The position numbers and the translations under genes were made by a program. The notes under the pieces were generated by a model. The model was not told the DNA's origin. It was given only the letters and a program-made list of their open reading frames with translations, and searched no databases. From Brachybacterium sp. SGAir0954 (lineage in GTDB: Bacteria; Actinomycetota; Actinomycetes; Actinomycetales; Dermabacteraceae): a DNA stretch of 64,000 bases. Location of the stretch: NCBI RefSeq assembly GCF_005490785.1, contig NZ_CP027295.1, positions 558,001 to 622,000 on the forward strand, read 5' to 3'. Positions within the stretch are counted from its first letter, which is position 1; every line of letters starts with the position of its first letter. This document shows, in pieces, positions 26,313 to 35,624 of the stretch.

Positions 26313-27299
26313 TCAGGCCGCCTTCCGGGCGCGCGGGTCCAGGACGCCGTAGAGCATGTCCGCCACGAGGTTCGCCACGAGCGTGCCGACGATCGTGAAC
26401 AGCAGCAGCGCCTGCAGCAGCGGGTAGTCCTTGCCGGAGGCGGCCTGCTGCATGAGCCGGCCCAGCCCCGGGTAGTCGAAGGTCGTCTCGATGAGGATCT
26501 GCCCGCCGAGGATCCCGCCGAGCGCCATCGCGAGCCCCGTCACCGAGGGCAGCAGCGCGTTGCGGGCCGCGTAGCGCAGGGCGATCTGCTTGTCCGGCAC
26601 GCCCTTCGCGCGGGCGAGGCGGATGTAGTCCTCGCCGAGGTTGAGGATCATCGTGTTGCGCATCCCGAGCACCCAGCCCACCGGGCCCAGCAGCATGAGC
26701 ACCGCCGCCGGCAGCACCGAGTGCTTGACCGCGTCGAGCAGGAACTCGAGGTTCAGCCCCGGCATCGAGGCCTCGTAGCCGCCCGCCGTGGGGAACCAGC
26801 CCAGCACGTAGCCGAAGACGAACAGCAGCAGCAGGGCCACCCAGAAGGACTGCAGGGTCCCCACGAAGGTCGAGCCGAGCGTGACGATCGAGTCGAACGG
26901 GGAGTTGCGCCACCAGGCGGCGAAGGCGCCCAGCACCGTGCCCAGCACGAAGGAGAGCACGAGCGTCACGCCCACGAGCACGAGGGTCCACAGCAGGGCC
27001 CGGCCGATCACGTCCGTCACCGTCGCCGGGAAGTACGTGTAGGAGTAGCCGAAGTCGCCGCGGGCGAGCTGGCCGAGGTAGGCGAGGTACTGCTCGAAGA
27101 GGTTGCCGTCGGGCTGGCCCAGCATGACCCGCATCGCCTCGATGCGGGCGGGGTCGATCTCGGTGTCGCGACCGGAGATCTGGCGGATCATGAGCTCGGC
27201 GGGGTCGCCGGGCTGCAGCCTCGGGATGAGGAAGTTCAGGGTGATCGCGGCCCACAGGGTCAGCAGGAAGTAGCCGATCCGGCGCAGGAAGTACTTCAC
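26313..27299 (-). CDS. Opp/Dpp-type ABC permease, DppB-like
   Basis: The 328-residue protein has the canonical DppB/OppB opening KYFLRRIGYFLLTLWAAITL and the periplasmic loop between helices 1 and 2. The EAA loop region is EDYIRLARAKGVPDKQIALR. Six helices are predicted. It lies 64 bp downstream of the binding-protein gene in the same operon. Confidence 0.9.
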   Translation of the reverse strand: MKYFLRRIGYFLLTLWAAITLNFLIPRLQPGDPAELMIRQISGRDTEIDPARIEAMRVMLGQPDGNLFEQYLAYLGQLARGDFGYSYTYFPATVTDVIGRALLWTLVLVGVTLVLSFVLGTVLGAFAAWWRNSPFDSIVTLGSTFVGTLQSFWVALLLLFVFGYVLGWFPTAGGYEASMPGLNLEFLLDAVKHSVLPAAVLMLLGPVGWVLGMRNTMILNLGEDYIRLARAKGVPDKQIALRYAARNALLPSVTGLAMALGGILGGQILIETTFDYPGLGRLMQQAASGKDYPLLQALLLFTIVGTLVANLVADMLYGVLDPRARKAA

Positions 27300-27363
27300 G
27301 GAGCGCTCCGTTCCACTCGGGAGGGCACGACCGGGGCGGTGCGCTCACGCCCCGGCCGTGGCG

Positions 27364-29052
27364 TCAGGAGGCGCTCGGCGGCACCAGGCGGGTGATGATC
27401 ATGAGCATCTCGGAGTTCGTCCCGTAGGGGTCCTCCTCCGAGGGCCAGCCCTCCGCCTTGTCGGTGCGGTAGATCATCCGGGCCGGGGCGTAGAACAGGC
27501 AGGTCACGGGGTACTGGGTCATCATGATCTCGACCAGCTCGCCGGTGAGCGCCTTCTGCTTCTCCGGGTCCGTCTCGCCGGAGAGCTCGGCGACGATCTC
27601 GTCGGTGTGCGCGTCCTCCCAGCGGCCCACGTTCGCCTTGACCGTGTCCTTCGTGGGGACCTGGTCCGAGGCGAGCTTGGAGCCCAGGTTGCGCGCGACC
27701 TCGCAGCCGCCGTGGAGGTACTCCAGGCACATGTCGAAGTCGGCGTCCTTCTTCGCCTGGTCCACGGCCTCTGGCGGGGAGGTCTGCACCGAGGCGTTGA
27801 TGCCCATGGTCTGCAGGTTCCGCACGACGACGTCGGCCGCGGCCTGATAGTCGATCCAGCCGGCCTGCACGAGGAACTTCGGGGCGAAGGCGGAGCCGTC
27901 GGGCAGGGTGCGGAAGCCGTCGGAGCCCTTCGCGTAGCCGGCCGCGTCGAGCAGCTCCTCGGCCTTCGCGGTGTCGAAGGGGAGGACCGTCTCCTGGTCC
28001 TTGTAGGAGTCCGGGAGCAGGTTCTCGGCGTAGGGCAGCTTGAGGCCGGTCTGCGAGGCCGGCTTCATCACCGAGTAGGTGGCCTTCGCGCTGATCTCGT
28101 CCTTGTCCAGCCCCTGGGAGATCGCCTCGCGCAGCTTCGCGTCGTCGAAGGGCGACTTGGTGAGGTTGTAGGTGAGCACGGTCGAGCCGGCCGGGGCGTA
28201 CCAGAAGTGGTTGAGCTTCTCGTCCTTCGAGGCGAAGGCCTGCTCGGGGTTCGGGATCTCGCCCCAGAAGGCGTCGAGGTCGCCGGCGGTGAGCTTGAGG
28301 GCGGCGTTCGTGGCGTCGTAGTTGCCCTCGAGGATCAGCTCCTGGACCTTGACCTTGTCCGCCTGCCAGTAGTCCTCGCGGCGGGTGAGCTGGAGGCGGC
28401 GGCCGTTGTAGGAGCCCAGGTCGAAGGGGCCGGAGCCCACCGGCTTCTCGTCGACGTGCTGCGTGGGGTCCCCGGCGTCCTCCCAGACGTGCTGCGGGAG
28501 CACCTTCGCGGTGATGAGCGAGTCGAACTTCGCGGCGGCGAGGCCGGAGAAGGAGATGACGACGTCCTGGCCGTCCACCTCGACGGACTCGGCGGGGGCG
28601 CCGAAGACGTCGTTCCACAGGCCGATGTCGTCCGCCGCGGGGTACTGCTTGCGGAGGTTGAGGGTGAAGGCGACGTCGTCCGGGGTGAGCGGCTTCCCGT
28701 CGGACCAGGTCACACCGTCGCGGATGGTGAAGACGAGGGTGGTGTCGTCCTTCCAGGCGAACTCGGTCGCGATCCAGGGGACGACCTCGCAGTTCATGGA
28801 GCTGCGGATCATGATCGGCTCGTAGAAGTAGTTCTTCGAGGTCACGTTCGGGGAGAACGGGTTGAAGTTGGTGATGCCGGCGACGTTCTCGGCGACCTCG
28901 GCGGGGAAGGTCAGCTGCGGGATCGTGGTGCCGTCCCCGGAGGTCGCGGCGCCGCCGCCCTGGTTGGTCTGGATCTGGCCCGAGCACGCGGCGGTGCCGG
29001 CGACGAGCGCGGCGGCCAGCGGTCCGGTGGCGAGGAGGGTCCTTCTCTTCAT
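27364..29052 (-). CDS. Family 5 extracellular solute-binding lipoprotein
   Basis: The 562-residue protein carries a lipoprotein signal (MKRRTLLATGPLAAALVAGT with lipobox ending AAC, Cys at residue 23). An SBP_bac_5 domain with the typical TLVFTIRDGVTWSDGKPLTP segment follows. It is the first gene of the importer operon. Ligand class is uncertain: family 5 proteins bind peptides, nickel, or oligosaccharides. The shared operators and neighbouring GH94/GH35 genes favour an oligosaccharide. The start has AGGAGC eight bases upstream. Confidence 0.88.
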   Translation of the reverse strand: MKRRTLLATGPLAAALVAGTAACSGQIQTNQGGGAATSGDGTTIPQLTFPAEVAENVAGITNFNPFSPNVTSKNYFYEPIMIRSSMNCEVVPWIATEFAWKDDTTLVFTIRDGVTWSDGKPLTPDDVAFTLNLRKQYPAADDIGLWNDVFGAPAESVEVDGQDVVISFSGLAAAKFDSLITAKVLPQHVWEDAGDPTQHVDEKPVGSGPFDLGSYNGRRLQLTRREDYWQADKVKVQELILEGNYDATNAALKLTAGDLDAFWGEIPNPEQAFASKDEKLNHFWYAPAGSTVLTYNLTKSPFDDAKLREAISQGLDKDEISAKATYSVMKPASQTGLKLPYAENLLPDSYKDQETVLPFDTAKAEELLDAAGYAKGSDGFRTLPDGSAFAPKFLVQAGWIDYQAAADVVVRNLQTMGINASVQTSPPEAVDQAKKDADFDMCLEYLHGGCEVARNLGSKLASDQVPTKDTVKANVGRWEDAHTDEIVAELSGETDPEKQKALTGELVEIMMTQYPVTCLFYAPARMIYRTDKAEGWPSEEDPYGTNSEMLMIITRLVPPSAS

Positions 29053-29182
29053 CGAGTGCTCCTAGGTGCGGCGGTCGCGCCCGACGGTGGGCGCCGACCT
29101 GGGGGTCCCGGCGGTGGAGAGGCTGGTGGGACCGGGGGTGGGGATCTCGGAGGCGCCGGCTCTGGCGCTCCGATGGCGATGA

Positions 29183-29196
29183 TGTTAGCGCTTACA
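29183..29196. promoter_or_regulatory. LacI-type operator O1 of the Opp operon
   Basis: TGTTAGCGCTTACA is palindromic around AGCGCT and lies 131 bp upstream of the binding-protein start. It is nearly identical in its right half to the site in front of the GH35 gene (20894-20907). Confidence 0.72.
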
Positions 29197-29203
29197 CTCA
29201 CAA

Positions 29204-29217
29204 TGTCAACGCTGACA
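29204..29217. promoter_or_regulatory. LacI-type operator O2 of the Opp operon
   Basis: TGTCAACGCTGACA is palindromic with centre AACGCT, 21 bp from O1 (two helical turns, centre to centre). Two adjacent copies suggest cooperative repression. The rest of 29053-29275 shows no gene. Confidence 0.7.
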
Positions 29218-29275
29218 TCGCGGGATGGGCGGGTCCGACGGGCGCGCGATCCGCTGGCGGGACGGCCCGGCGGGG

Positions 29276-30637
<1,362 letters not shown>

Positions 30638-30712
30638 CTGCCCGAGTGTACGGCCGGGCGTCTCACGGGGTGGCGGGCCCTCGCGCGCTCCCCGCGCCCC
30701 GATGATACTTTC

Positions 30713-30739
30713 GGCCTAGGCCAATGATTGGCCTAGGCC
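30713..30739. promoter_or_regulatory. Paired GGCCTAGGCC palindromes, likely PdxR operator
   Basis: Two identical 10-bp palindromes (30713-30722 and 30730-30739) lie 17 bp apart in the pdxR-pdxS divergent region, separated by AATGATT. With flanks, each reads close to TTGGCCTAGGCCAA. MocR regulators usually bind repeated sites next to their divergent target, so this is the expected place and form. Confidence 0.75.
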
Positions 30740-30782
30740 ATAGATGCGGGGCGGAGACTCCGCCCGACCCGAGGAGAGCCCC

Positions 30783-31673
30783 ATGAGCGCACCCACCACC
30801 GGCACCGGCACCGTCAAGCGGGGCCTCGCCGAGATGCTGAAGGGCGGCGTCATCATGGACGTCGTCACCCCCGAGCAGGCCCGCATCGCAGAGGACGCCG
30901 GCGCCGTCGCCGTCATGGCCCTCGAGCGCGTCCCCGCGGACATCCGCGCCCAGGGCGGCGTCTCCCGCATGAGCGACCCGGACATGATCGACGGCATCAT
31001 CGAGGCCGTCTCCATCCCCGTCATGGCGAAGGCGCGGATCGGCCACCAGGTCGAGGCGCAGGTGCTGCAGGAGCTCGGCGTGGACTACGTCGACGAGTCC
31101 GAGGTCCTCTCCCCCGCCGACTACGTGCACCACATCGACAAGCACCGCTTCACCGTGCCCTTCGTGTGCGGCGCGACGAACCTCGGCGAGGCCCTGCGCC
31201 GCATCACCGAGGGCGCCGCGATGATCCGCTCCAAGGGCGAGGCCGGCACCGGCGACGTCTCCGAGGCGACCAAGCACATCCGCACCATCACCGGCCAGAT
31301 CCGTGAGCTCGCCGCGAAGAGCGAGGATGAGCTCTACCTCGCCGCGAAGGACCTCCAGGCACCGTTCGCCCTGGTCAAGGAGGTCGCGGAGACGGGCGCG
31401 CTGCCCGTCGTCCTGTTCACCGCGGGCGGGGTCGCGACCCCGGCGGACGCCGCCTTCATGATGCAGCTGGGGGCCGACGGCGTGTTCGTGGGCTCCGGCA
31501 TCTTCAAGAGCGGCGATCCCGCGAAGCGCGCGGCAGCGATCGTCAAGGCCACCGCCTTCCACGACGACCCGAAGGTCATCGCGGAGGCCTCGCGCGGCCT
31601 CGGCGAGGCGATGGTGGGCATCAACGTCGCGGACCTCCCCGCCCCGCACCGGCTCGCCGAGCGCGGTTGGTGA
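30783..31673 (+). CDS. pdxS: Pyridoxal 5'-phosphate synthase lyase subunit PdxS
   Basis: The 296-residue protein is very strongly conserved: [17 protein letters not shown] at the N-terminus, the catalytic Lys in [14 protein letters not shown], and [26 protein letters not shown] and KSGDP. PdxS condenses ribose 5-phosphate, glyceraldehyde 3-phosphate and ammonia to PLP, and forms a dodecamer decorated by PdxT. The ATG at 30783 follows GAGGAG; the frame is open further upstream but that part lacks similarity. Confidence 0.97.
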   Translation: MSAPTTGTGTVKRGLAEMLKGGVIMDVVTPEQARIAEDAGAVAVMALERVPADIRAQGGVSRMSDPDMIDGIIEAVSIPVMAKARIGHQVEAQVLQELGVDYVDESEVLSPADYVHHIDKHRFTVPFVCGATNLGEALRRITEGAAMIRSKGEAGTGDVSEATKHIRTITGQIRELAAKSEDELYLAAKDLQAPFALVKEVAETGALPVVLFTAGGVATPADAAFMMQLGADGVFVGSGIFKSGDPAKRAAAIVKATAFHDDPKVIAEASRGLGEAMVGINVADLPAPHRLAERGW

Positions 31674-31684
31674 GCGGAGCGCGG

Positions 31685-32281
31685 ATGACGAGCGCGCCGC
31701 GGATCGGCATCCTCGCCCTGCAGGGGGACGTGCGCGAGCACGCGCGCACCCTGCGGGGTCTGGGCGCCGAGGCGGTGCCCGTGCGCCGCGCGGAGGAGCT
31801 CGAGACGGTCCAGGGGCTCGTGCTGCCCGGCGGCGAGTCGAGCGTGATCGACAAGCTCACGCGGATCTTCGGCCTGCGCGAGCCGCTCGTCGCCGCGATC
31901 CGCGGCGGCCTGCCCGTGTACGGCACATGCGCGGGGATGATCCTGCTCGCGGACCGCGTCGAGGACGCGATCGCCGGGCAGCAGACCCTCGGCGGGCTCG
32001 ACGTGACCGTGCGGCGCAACGCCTTCGGCCGGCAGAACGAGTCCTTCGAGACCACGCTGCCGGTGCCCGCGCTCGGCCCCGTGCCGGTCGCCGCGACGTT
32101 CATCCGGGCGCCCGAGGTCACGGGCGTCGGCCCCGCGGCGGAGGTCCTCGCGCGCCTCGAGGACGGCCGCATCGTCGCCGTCCGGCAGGGGGCGCTGCTC
32201 GCGACCGCCTTCCACCCGGAGGTCGCGGGCGAGGACCGCTTCCACCGGCTCCTGCTCGACCTCGCGCGCGAGCGGGGCTGA
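31685..32281 (+). CDS. pdxT: Pyridoxal 5'-phosphate synthase glutaminase subunit PdxT
   Basis: The 198-residue protein is a class I glutaminase: IGILALQGDVREHA at the start, the oxyanion GGESSVI loop, the nucleophile Cys in YGTCAGMILLA, and the His-Glu dyad in FHPEV. It supplies ammonia to PdxS. It starts 11 bases after the pdxS stop with GGAG ahead of the ATG and is co-transcribed. Confidence 0.96.
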   Translation: MTSAPRIGILALQGDVREHARTLRGLGAEAVPVRRAEELETVQGLVLPGGESSVIDKLTRIFGLREPLVAAIRGGLPVYGTCAGMILLADRVEDAIAGQQTLGGLDVTVRRNAFGRQNESFETTLPVPALGPVPVAATFIRAPEVTGVGPAAEVLARLEDGRIVAVRQGALLATAFHPEVAGEDRFHRLLLDLARERG

Positions 32282-32386
32282 GGGGGCGGGTCTCACACGA
32301 GGTGGAGCGGCGCGGGGCGCGGTCGGTACCGTCGAGGTGACGGACGAGGGTGACCGTGTCCCTGCACCGTCCACCCCAGGAGCCCC

Positions 32387-34051
32387 ATGACCCCCGCCCC
32401 GCACCCCTCCGCCGCCCCGTCGGCCCCGATCGGCCGACGCACGCTGCTGCGCCGCACCGGCCTCGGCGCGGGCGCTGCCGGCGCGGTGCTGCTCGCGGCC
32501 TCCTGCACCCGCGAGGACGGGGGCGGGAGCGGGGGCTCCCCGACGACCGCCGCGCCCACCCCCGACGCCGCCTCGCGCCGCGCGCGCCTGCACCTCACGC
32601 CTGCCGCGGGGTGGGTCGGCGACCCGCAGCGACCGCTCGTCCTGGACGGCGTGCACCACGTGTACGGGCTGCTGCACGCGGAGGAGCCGGCCCCCGGGGC
32701 GACGGTCTGGGGCCACTGGACGAGCACCGACCTCGTGACCTTCGAGCCGCAGGCCCCGGCGCTGACCGGGGACGACGTGGCGGACGTCTGGTCCGGCTCC
32801 GCGGTGGTCGACGAGCGCGGCACGGCGGGTCTCGGCGAGGGGACGGTGGTCGCGCTCGCGACGCGCCCCACCGACGGCAAGGCCGAGCTGCAGGAGCAGT
32901 ACCTCGCCTCCTCCCCCGACGGCACGGCCTTCACCCTCGAGCCCGAACCGGTGCTGCGCAACGAGGAGGGCCCCGCGGCGCGCAGCGAGGAGGAGATCGC
33001 CCAGGCCTCGTGGTTCCGCGACCCCAAGCTGCAGCGGGACGAGGAGCGCGACCAGTGGGTGTGCGCGATCGGCCGCGACCACCGCGTCACCCTCTGGACC
33101 TCGCCGGACCTTCGCTCCTGGGAGCGGCGGGAGGACTTCGCCTACCGCGACGCCGCGCCGGACCTCCCGGACCTGGGCGGTGTGGAGTGCCCGGACCTGT
33201 TCACGCTCACGGCGAGCGACGGCAGCGCGCACTGGGTGCTCGGCGCGAGCCTGGACGGGAGCGGCGCGGGTGAGCCGACGGCCTACGCGTACTGGGTGGG
33301 CACCTGGGACGGGGAGCGCTTCACGCCGGAGGATCCCGCCCCGCGCTGGCTGGACCGGGGATGGGACTGGTACGCGGGCGTGACCTGGCCGTCCCCGGAG
33401 GATCCCGAGCACGTGCGGCTCGGGATCGGCTGGATGAACAACTGGGCCTATGCGCGGGAGGGCTCCGCGACCGCGGACTCCGACGGCTACGACGGGCAGT
33501 ACTCGGTGGTGCGGGAGGTGCGCCTGCAGCGGGACGAGGACGGCTCGCTCACCCTCGTGAGCACCCCGGTCCCGGCGCTCGCGGCGGCCGCCTCGGCCAC
33601 CCGCACGCTCGGGGACCAGGAGGTGGACGGCGAGGCGGATCTGGGCGACCTGGGCCCCGCCTTCACCCTCGAGATGGACCTGGCCTGGGAGGACGCGAGC
33701 GCGGTGGGCCTCGTGGTGCTCGGAGGCGAGGACGCCGCGCGCGGCACCCGGATCACGATCGGCGGGGGCGCGCTCACGGTGGACCGCAGCGGGAGCGCCG
33801 CGACCGACGGGAACCTGGGCGAGGGCGATCCCTTCGCCGGGCTCACCGCGGCGAGCGCCCCGGTGGACGAGGCGGCGCGATCGGCGCACCTGCACGTCGT
33901 CGTGGACACGCAGAGCGTCGAGGTGTTCCTCGACGACGGCCGCACGGTGATCTCGCTGGGCGCGCATCCCGCGGAGGGCGAGCAGCAGGTGCGGCTGCTC
34001 GCCGAGGGCGGGACCGCGCAGGTCACGGGGATGGTGCTGCGCTCGCACTGA
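32387..34051 (+). CDS. Exported GH32 fructan hydrolase (levanase/inulinase type), lipoprotein
   Basis: The protein has 554 residues. The N-terminus combines a Tat motif (RRTLLRR) with a lipobox (LLAASC), so it is probably a Tat-exported lipoprotein. The GH32 five-blade propeller has the nucleophile Asp in WVGDPQRP (in place of WMNDPNG), the stabiliser in WFRDPKL and the acid/base Glu in VECPDLF. The C-terminal beta-sandwich (about from residue 385) ends with the typical VDTQSVEVFLDDGRTV. The WxxDPQRP variant occurs in bacterial levan- and inulin-degrading exo-enzymes. It would release fructose or short oligosaccharides outside the cell. It lies upstream of the repressor sites and may have its own promoter. 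Confidence 0.87.
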   Translation: MTPAPHPSAAPSAPIGRRTLLRRTGLGAGAAGAVLLAASCTREDGGGSGGSPTTAAPTPDAASRRARLHLTPAAGWVGDPQRPLVLDGVHHVYGLLHAEEPAPGATVWGHWTSTDLVTFEPQAPALTGDDVADVWSGSAVVDERGTAGLGEGTVVALATRPTDGKAELQEQYLASSPDGTAFTLEPEPVLRNEEGPAARSEEEIAQASWFRDPKLQRDEERDQWVCAIGRDHRVTLWTSPDLRSWERREDFAYRDAAPDLPDLGGVECPDLFTLTASDGSAHWVLGASLDGSGAGEPTAYAYWVGTWDGERFTPEDPAPRWLDRGWDWYAGVTWPSPEDPEHVRLGIGWMNNWAYAREGSATADSDGYDGQYSVVREVRLQRDEDGSLTLVSTPVPALAAAASATRTLGDQEVDGEADLGDLGPAFTLEMDLAWEDASAVGLVVLGGEDAARGTRITIGGGALTVDRSGSAATDGNLGEGDPFAGLTAASAPVDEAARSAHLHVVVDTQSVEVFLDDGRTVISLGAHPAEGEQQVRLLAEGGTAQVTGMVLRSH

Positions 34052-34105
34052 GCGGCCCGGGCCGCGGACGGTCGCCGCTCGGCGCCCGGCTCCGCGAAAT
34101 CTATG

Positions 34106-34123
34106 TGATCAAACGCTTGACCA
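34106..34123. promoter_or_regulatory. LacI-type operator O1 of the fructan uptake operon
   Basis: TGATCAAACGCTTGACCA has the perfect core TCAAnCGnTTGA. It lies 57-74 bp upstream of the cytoplasmic GH32 gene. Confidence 0.8.
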
Positions 34124-34149
34124 CATGACGACCGGAGATCTACAGTCCC

Positions 34150-34167
34150 TGATCAAACGATTGATCA
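34150..34167. promoter_or_regulatory. LacI-type operator O2 of the fructan uptake operon
   Basis: TGATCAAACGATTGATCA is a near-perfect 18-bp palindrome ending 12 bp before the start codon and touching the GAGGA ribosome site. The two operator centres are 44 bp apart (about four turns), which fits cooperative binding by the LacI protein encoded at the end of the operon. Confidence 0.82.
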
Positions 34168-34179
34168 CGAGGATGTGAC

Positions 34180-35595
34180 ATGCACCGAGCACCGTTCTTC
34201 ACCCCCGCGCCGGACTGGGTGGGCGACACGATCCCCTTCGTCCACGAGGACACGCTGTACGTCTACTACCTGCACCATCGCCGCGAGGCGATCGGCGAGG
34301 GCACCTCCTGGCACCTGCTCACCACGACCGATCTGGTGACCTGGACGGACCACGGCGAGGTGCTCCCCCACGGCGGCCCCGAGGACGAGGACCTCAACTG
34401 CTACACCGGCAGCGTCGTCACCGACGACGACGGCCTCCACCACCTCTTCTCCACCGCCCAGAACCCCGCGCGCACCGCACCGGACGGCCGGCCCCTCCAG
34501 CTCGTCGCCCACGCCACGAGCACCGACCTCCTGCACTGGGACAAGCAGCCCGCGCACACCTTCGGCGCCCCCGAGGGCTGGGACCCCGCGGACTTCCGCG
34601 ACCCCTTCGTGCACCGCACCGCCCCCGGCGAGCCCTGGCAGATGCTGCTCGCCGCCCGCCGCAGCACGGGCCCCGAGCGCCGTCGCGGCATCGTCGGCCG
34701 CCTCACGAGCGCCGACCTGCAGCGCTGGGAGCCGGCCGCCCCGCTCTGGGACCCGCGCCGCTTCCTCACCCAGGAGTGCCCCGAGGTGTTCCGCATCGGC
34801 GAGTGGTGGTACCTCGTGTACTCCGAGTTCACCGACGCCTTCGTCACCCGCTACCGCATGTCCCGCTCCCCCGGGGGCCCCTGGCACGCACCCCGCCACG
34901 ACTCCCTCGACGCCCGCTCCTTCTACGCCGCGAAGTCCGCGACCTGGAAGGGCCGGCGGATCTTCGCCGGCTGGATCGCGACCCGCGAGGGGCGCCGCGA
35001 CGACGGCCCCTGGCAGTGGGCCGGCACGCTCTCCCTGCTCGAGGCCGTGCAGCAGGCCGACGGCACCCTCGACCTGCGCCTCCCGCCCGAGGTGCTCGCT
35101 GCGGACGCCGCCCCCGTCGAGGCCGGGCTCGCCCCCACCACGATCGCGGCACCCACCCACTACGAGTCCGCCGTCGGCTCCCACGAGCTCCCCTCCCGCG
35201 CCACGATCCGCGCCCGCCTGCGGCTCGACCCCGAGGGTCGCGCGGGCGGGCTGCTGCTGCGCACCGACGCCGAGGGCGAGCGCGGCTACGTGCTGCGGCT
35301 CGAGCCGCGCGCCGGGCGCATGGTCCTGGACCGCTGGCCCCGCACCGTCACCGGCACCGAGCAGTGGCAGATCTCCGGCGACGTCCCCCACCTCATCGAG
35401 CTCGAGCGCCCCGCGGACCTCTCCTCCCCCGAGCACTGCCTGGACCTCGTTCTCGAGGAGGACCTGCTCGTCGCCGTCCTCGACGAGAAGGTCGCCCTCT
35501 CCACCCGGATCTACGACCACCCCGTCGGCCGCCTCGGCGTCTTCGCCGAGGACGCCACCCTCAGCCTCACCGATCTGCACGTCACCACCGCCTGA
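34180..35595 (+). CDS. Cytoplasmic GH32-family glycosidase
   Basis: The 471-residue protein has no signal peptide. The propeller keeps the likely nucleophile Asp in PDWVGDTIPF, the Asp in DFRDPF and the acid/base Glu in TQECPEVF. A C-terminal beta-sandwich follows (DHPVGRLGVFAEDATL at the end). The unusual GDTIP in place of NDPNG marks a divergent GH32 branch. As the first gene of an operon with a sugar ABC importer, it should split imported fructo- or levan-oligosaccharides. It differs enough from the two exported GH32 proteins here that it is probably not a recent duplicate. Confidence 0.83.
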   Translation: MHRAPFFTPAPDWVGDTIPFVHEDTLYVYYLHHRREAIGEGTSWHLLTTTDLVTWTDHGEVLPHGGPEDEDLNCYTGSVVTDDDGLHHLFSTAQNPARTAPDGRPLQLVAHATSTDLLHWDKQPAHTFGAPEGWDPADFRDPFVHRTAPGEPWQMLLAARRSTGPERRRGIVGRLTSADLQRWEPAAPLWDPRRFLTQECPEVFRIGEWWYLVYSEFTDAFVTRYRMSRSPGGPWHAPRHDSLDARSFYAAKSATWKGRRIFAGWIATREGRRDDGPWQWAGTLSLLEAVQQADGTLDLRLPPEVLAADAAPVEAGLAPTTIAAPTHYESAVGSHELPSRATIRARLRLDPEGRAGGLLLRTDAEGERGYVLRLEPRAGRMVLDRWPRTVTGTEQWQISGDVPHLIELERPADLSSPEHCLDLVLEEDLLVAVLDEKVALSTRIYDHPVGRLGVFAEDATLSLTDLHVTTA

Positions 35596-35624
35596 CCCGC
35601 TCGGACCTGTCGAAGGAGACACTC

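Noticed and set aside
33841-34180. A CRISPR-like or short tandem repeat array, suggested by the two TGATCAAACG copies.
   Set aside because: There are only two copies, each palindromic and placed at a promoter; they are LacI operators.
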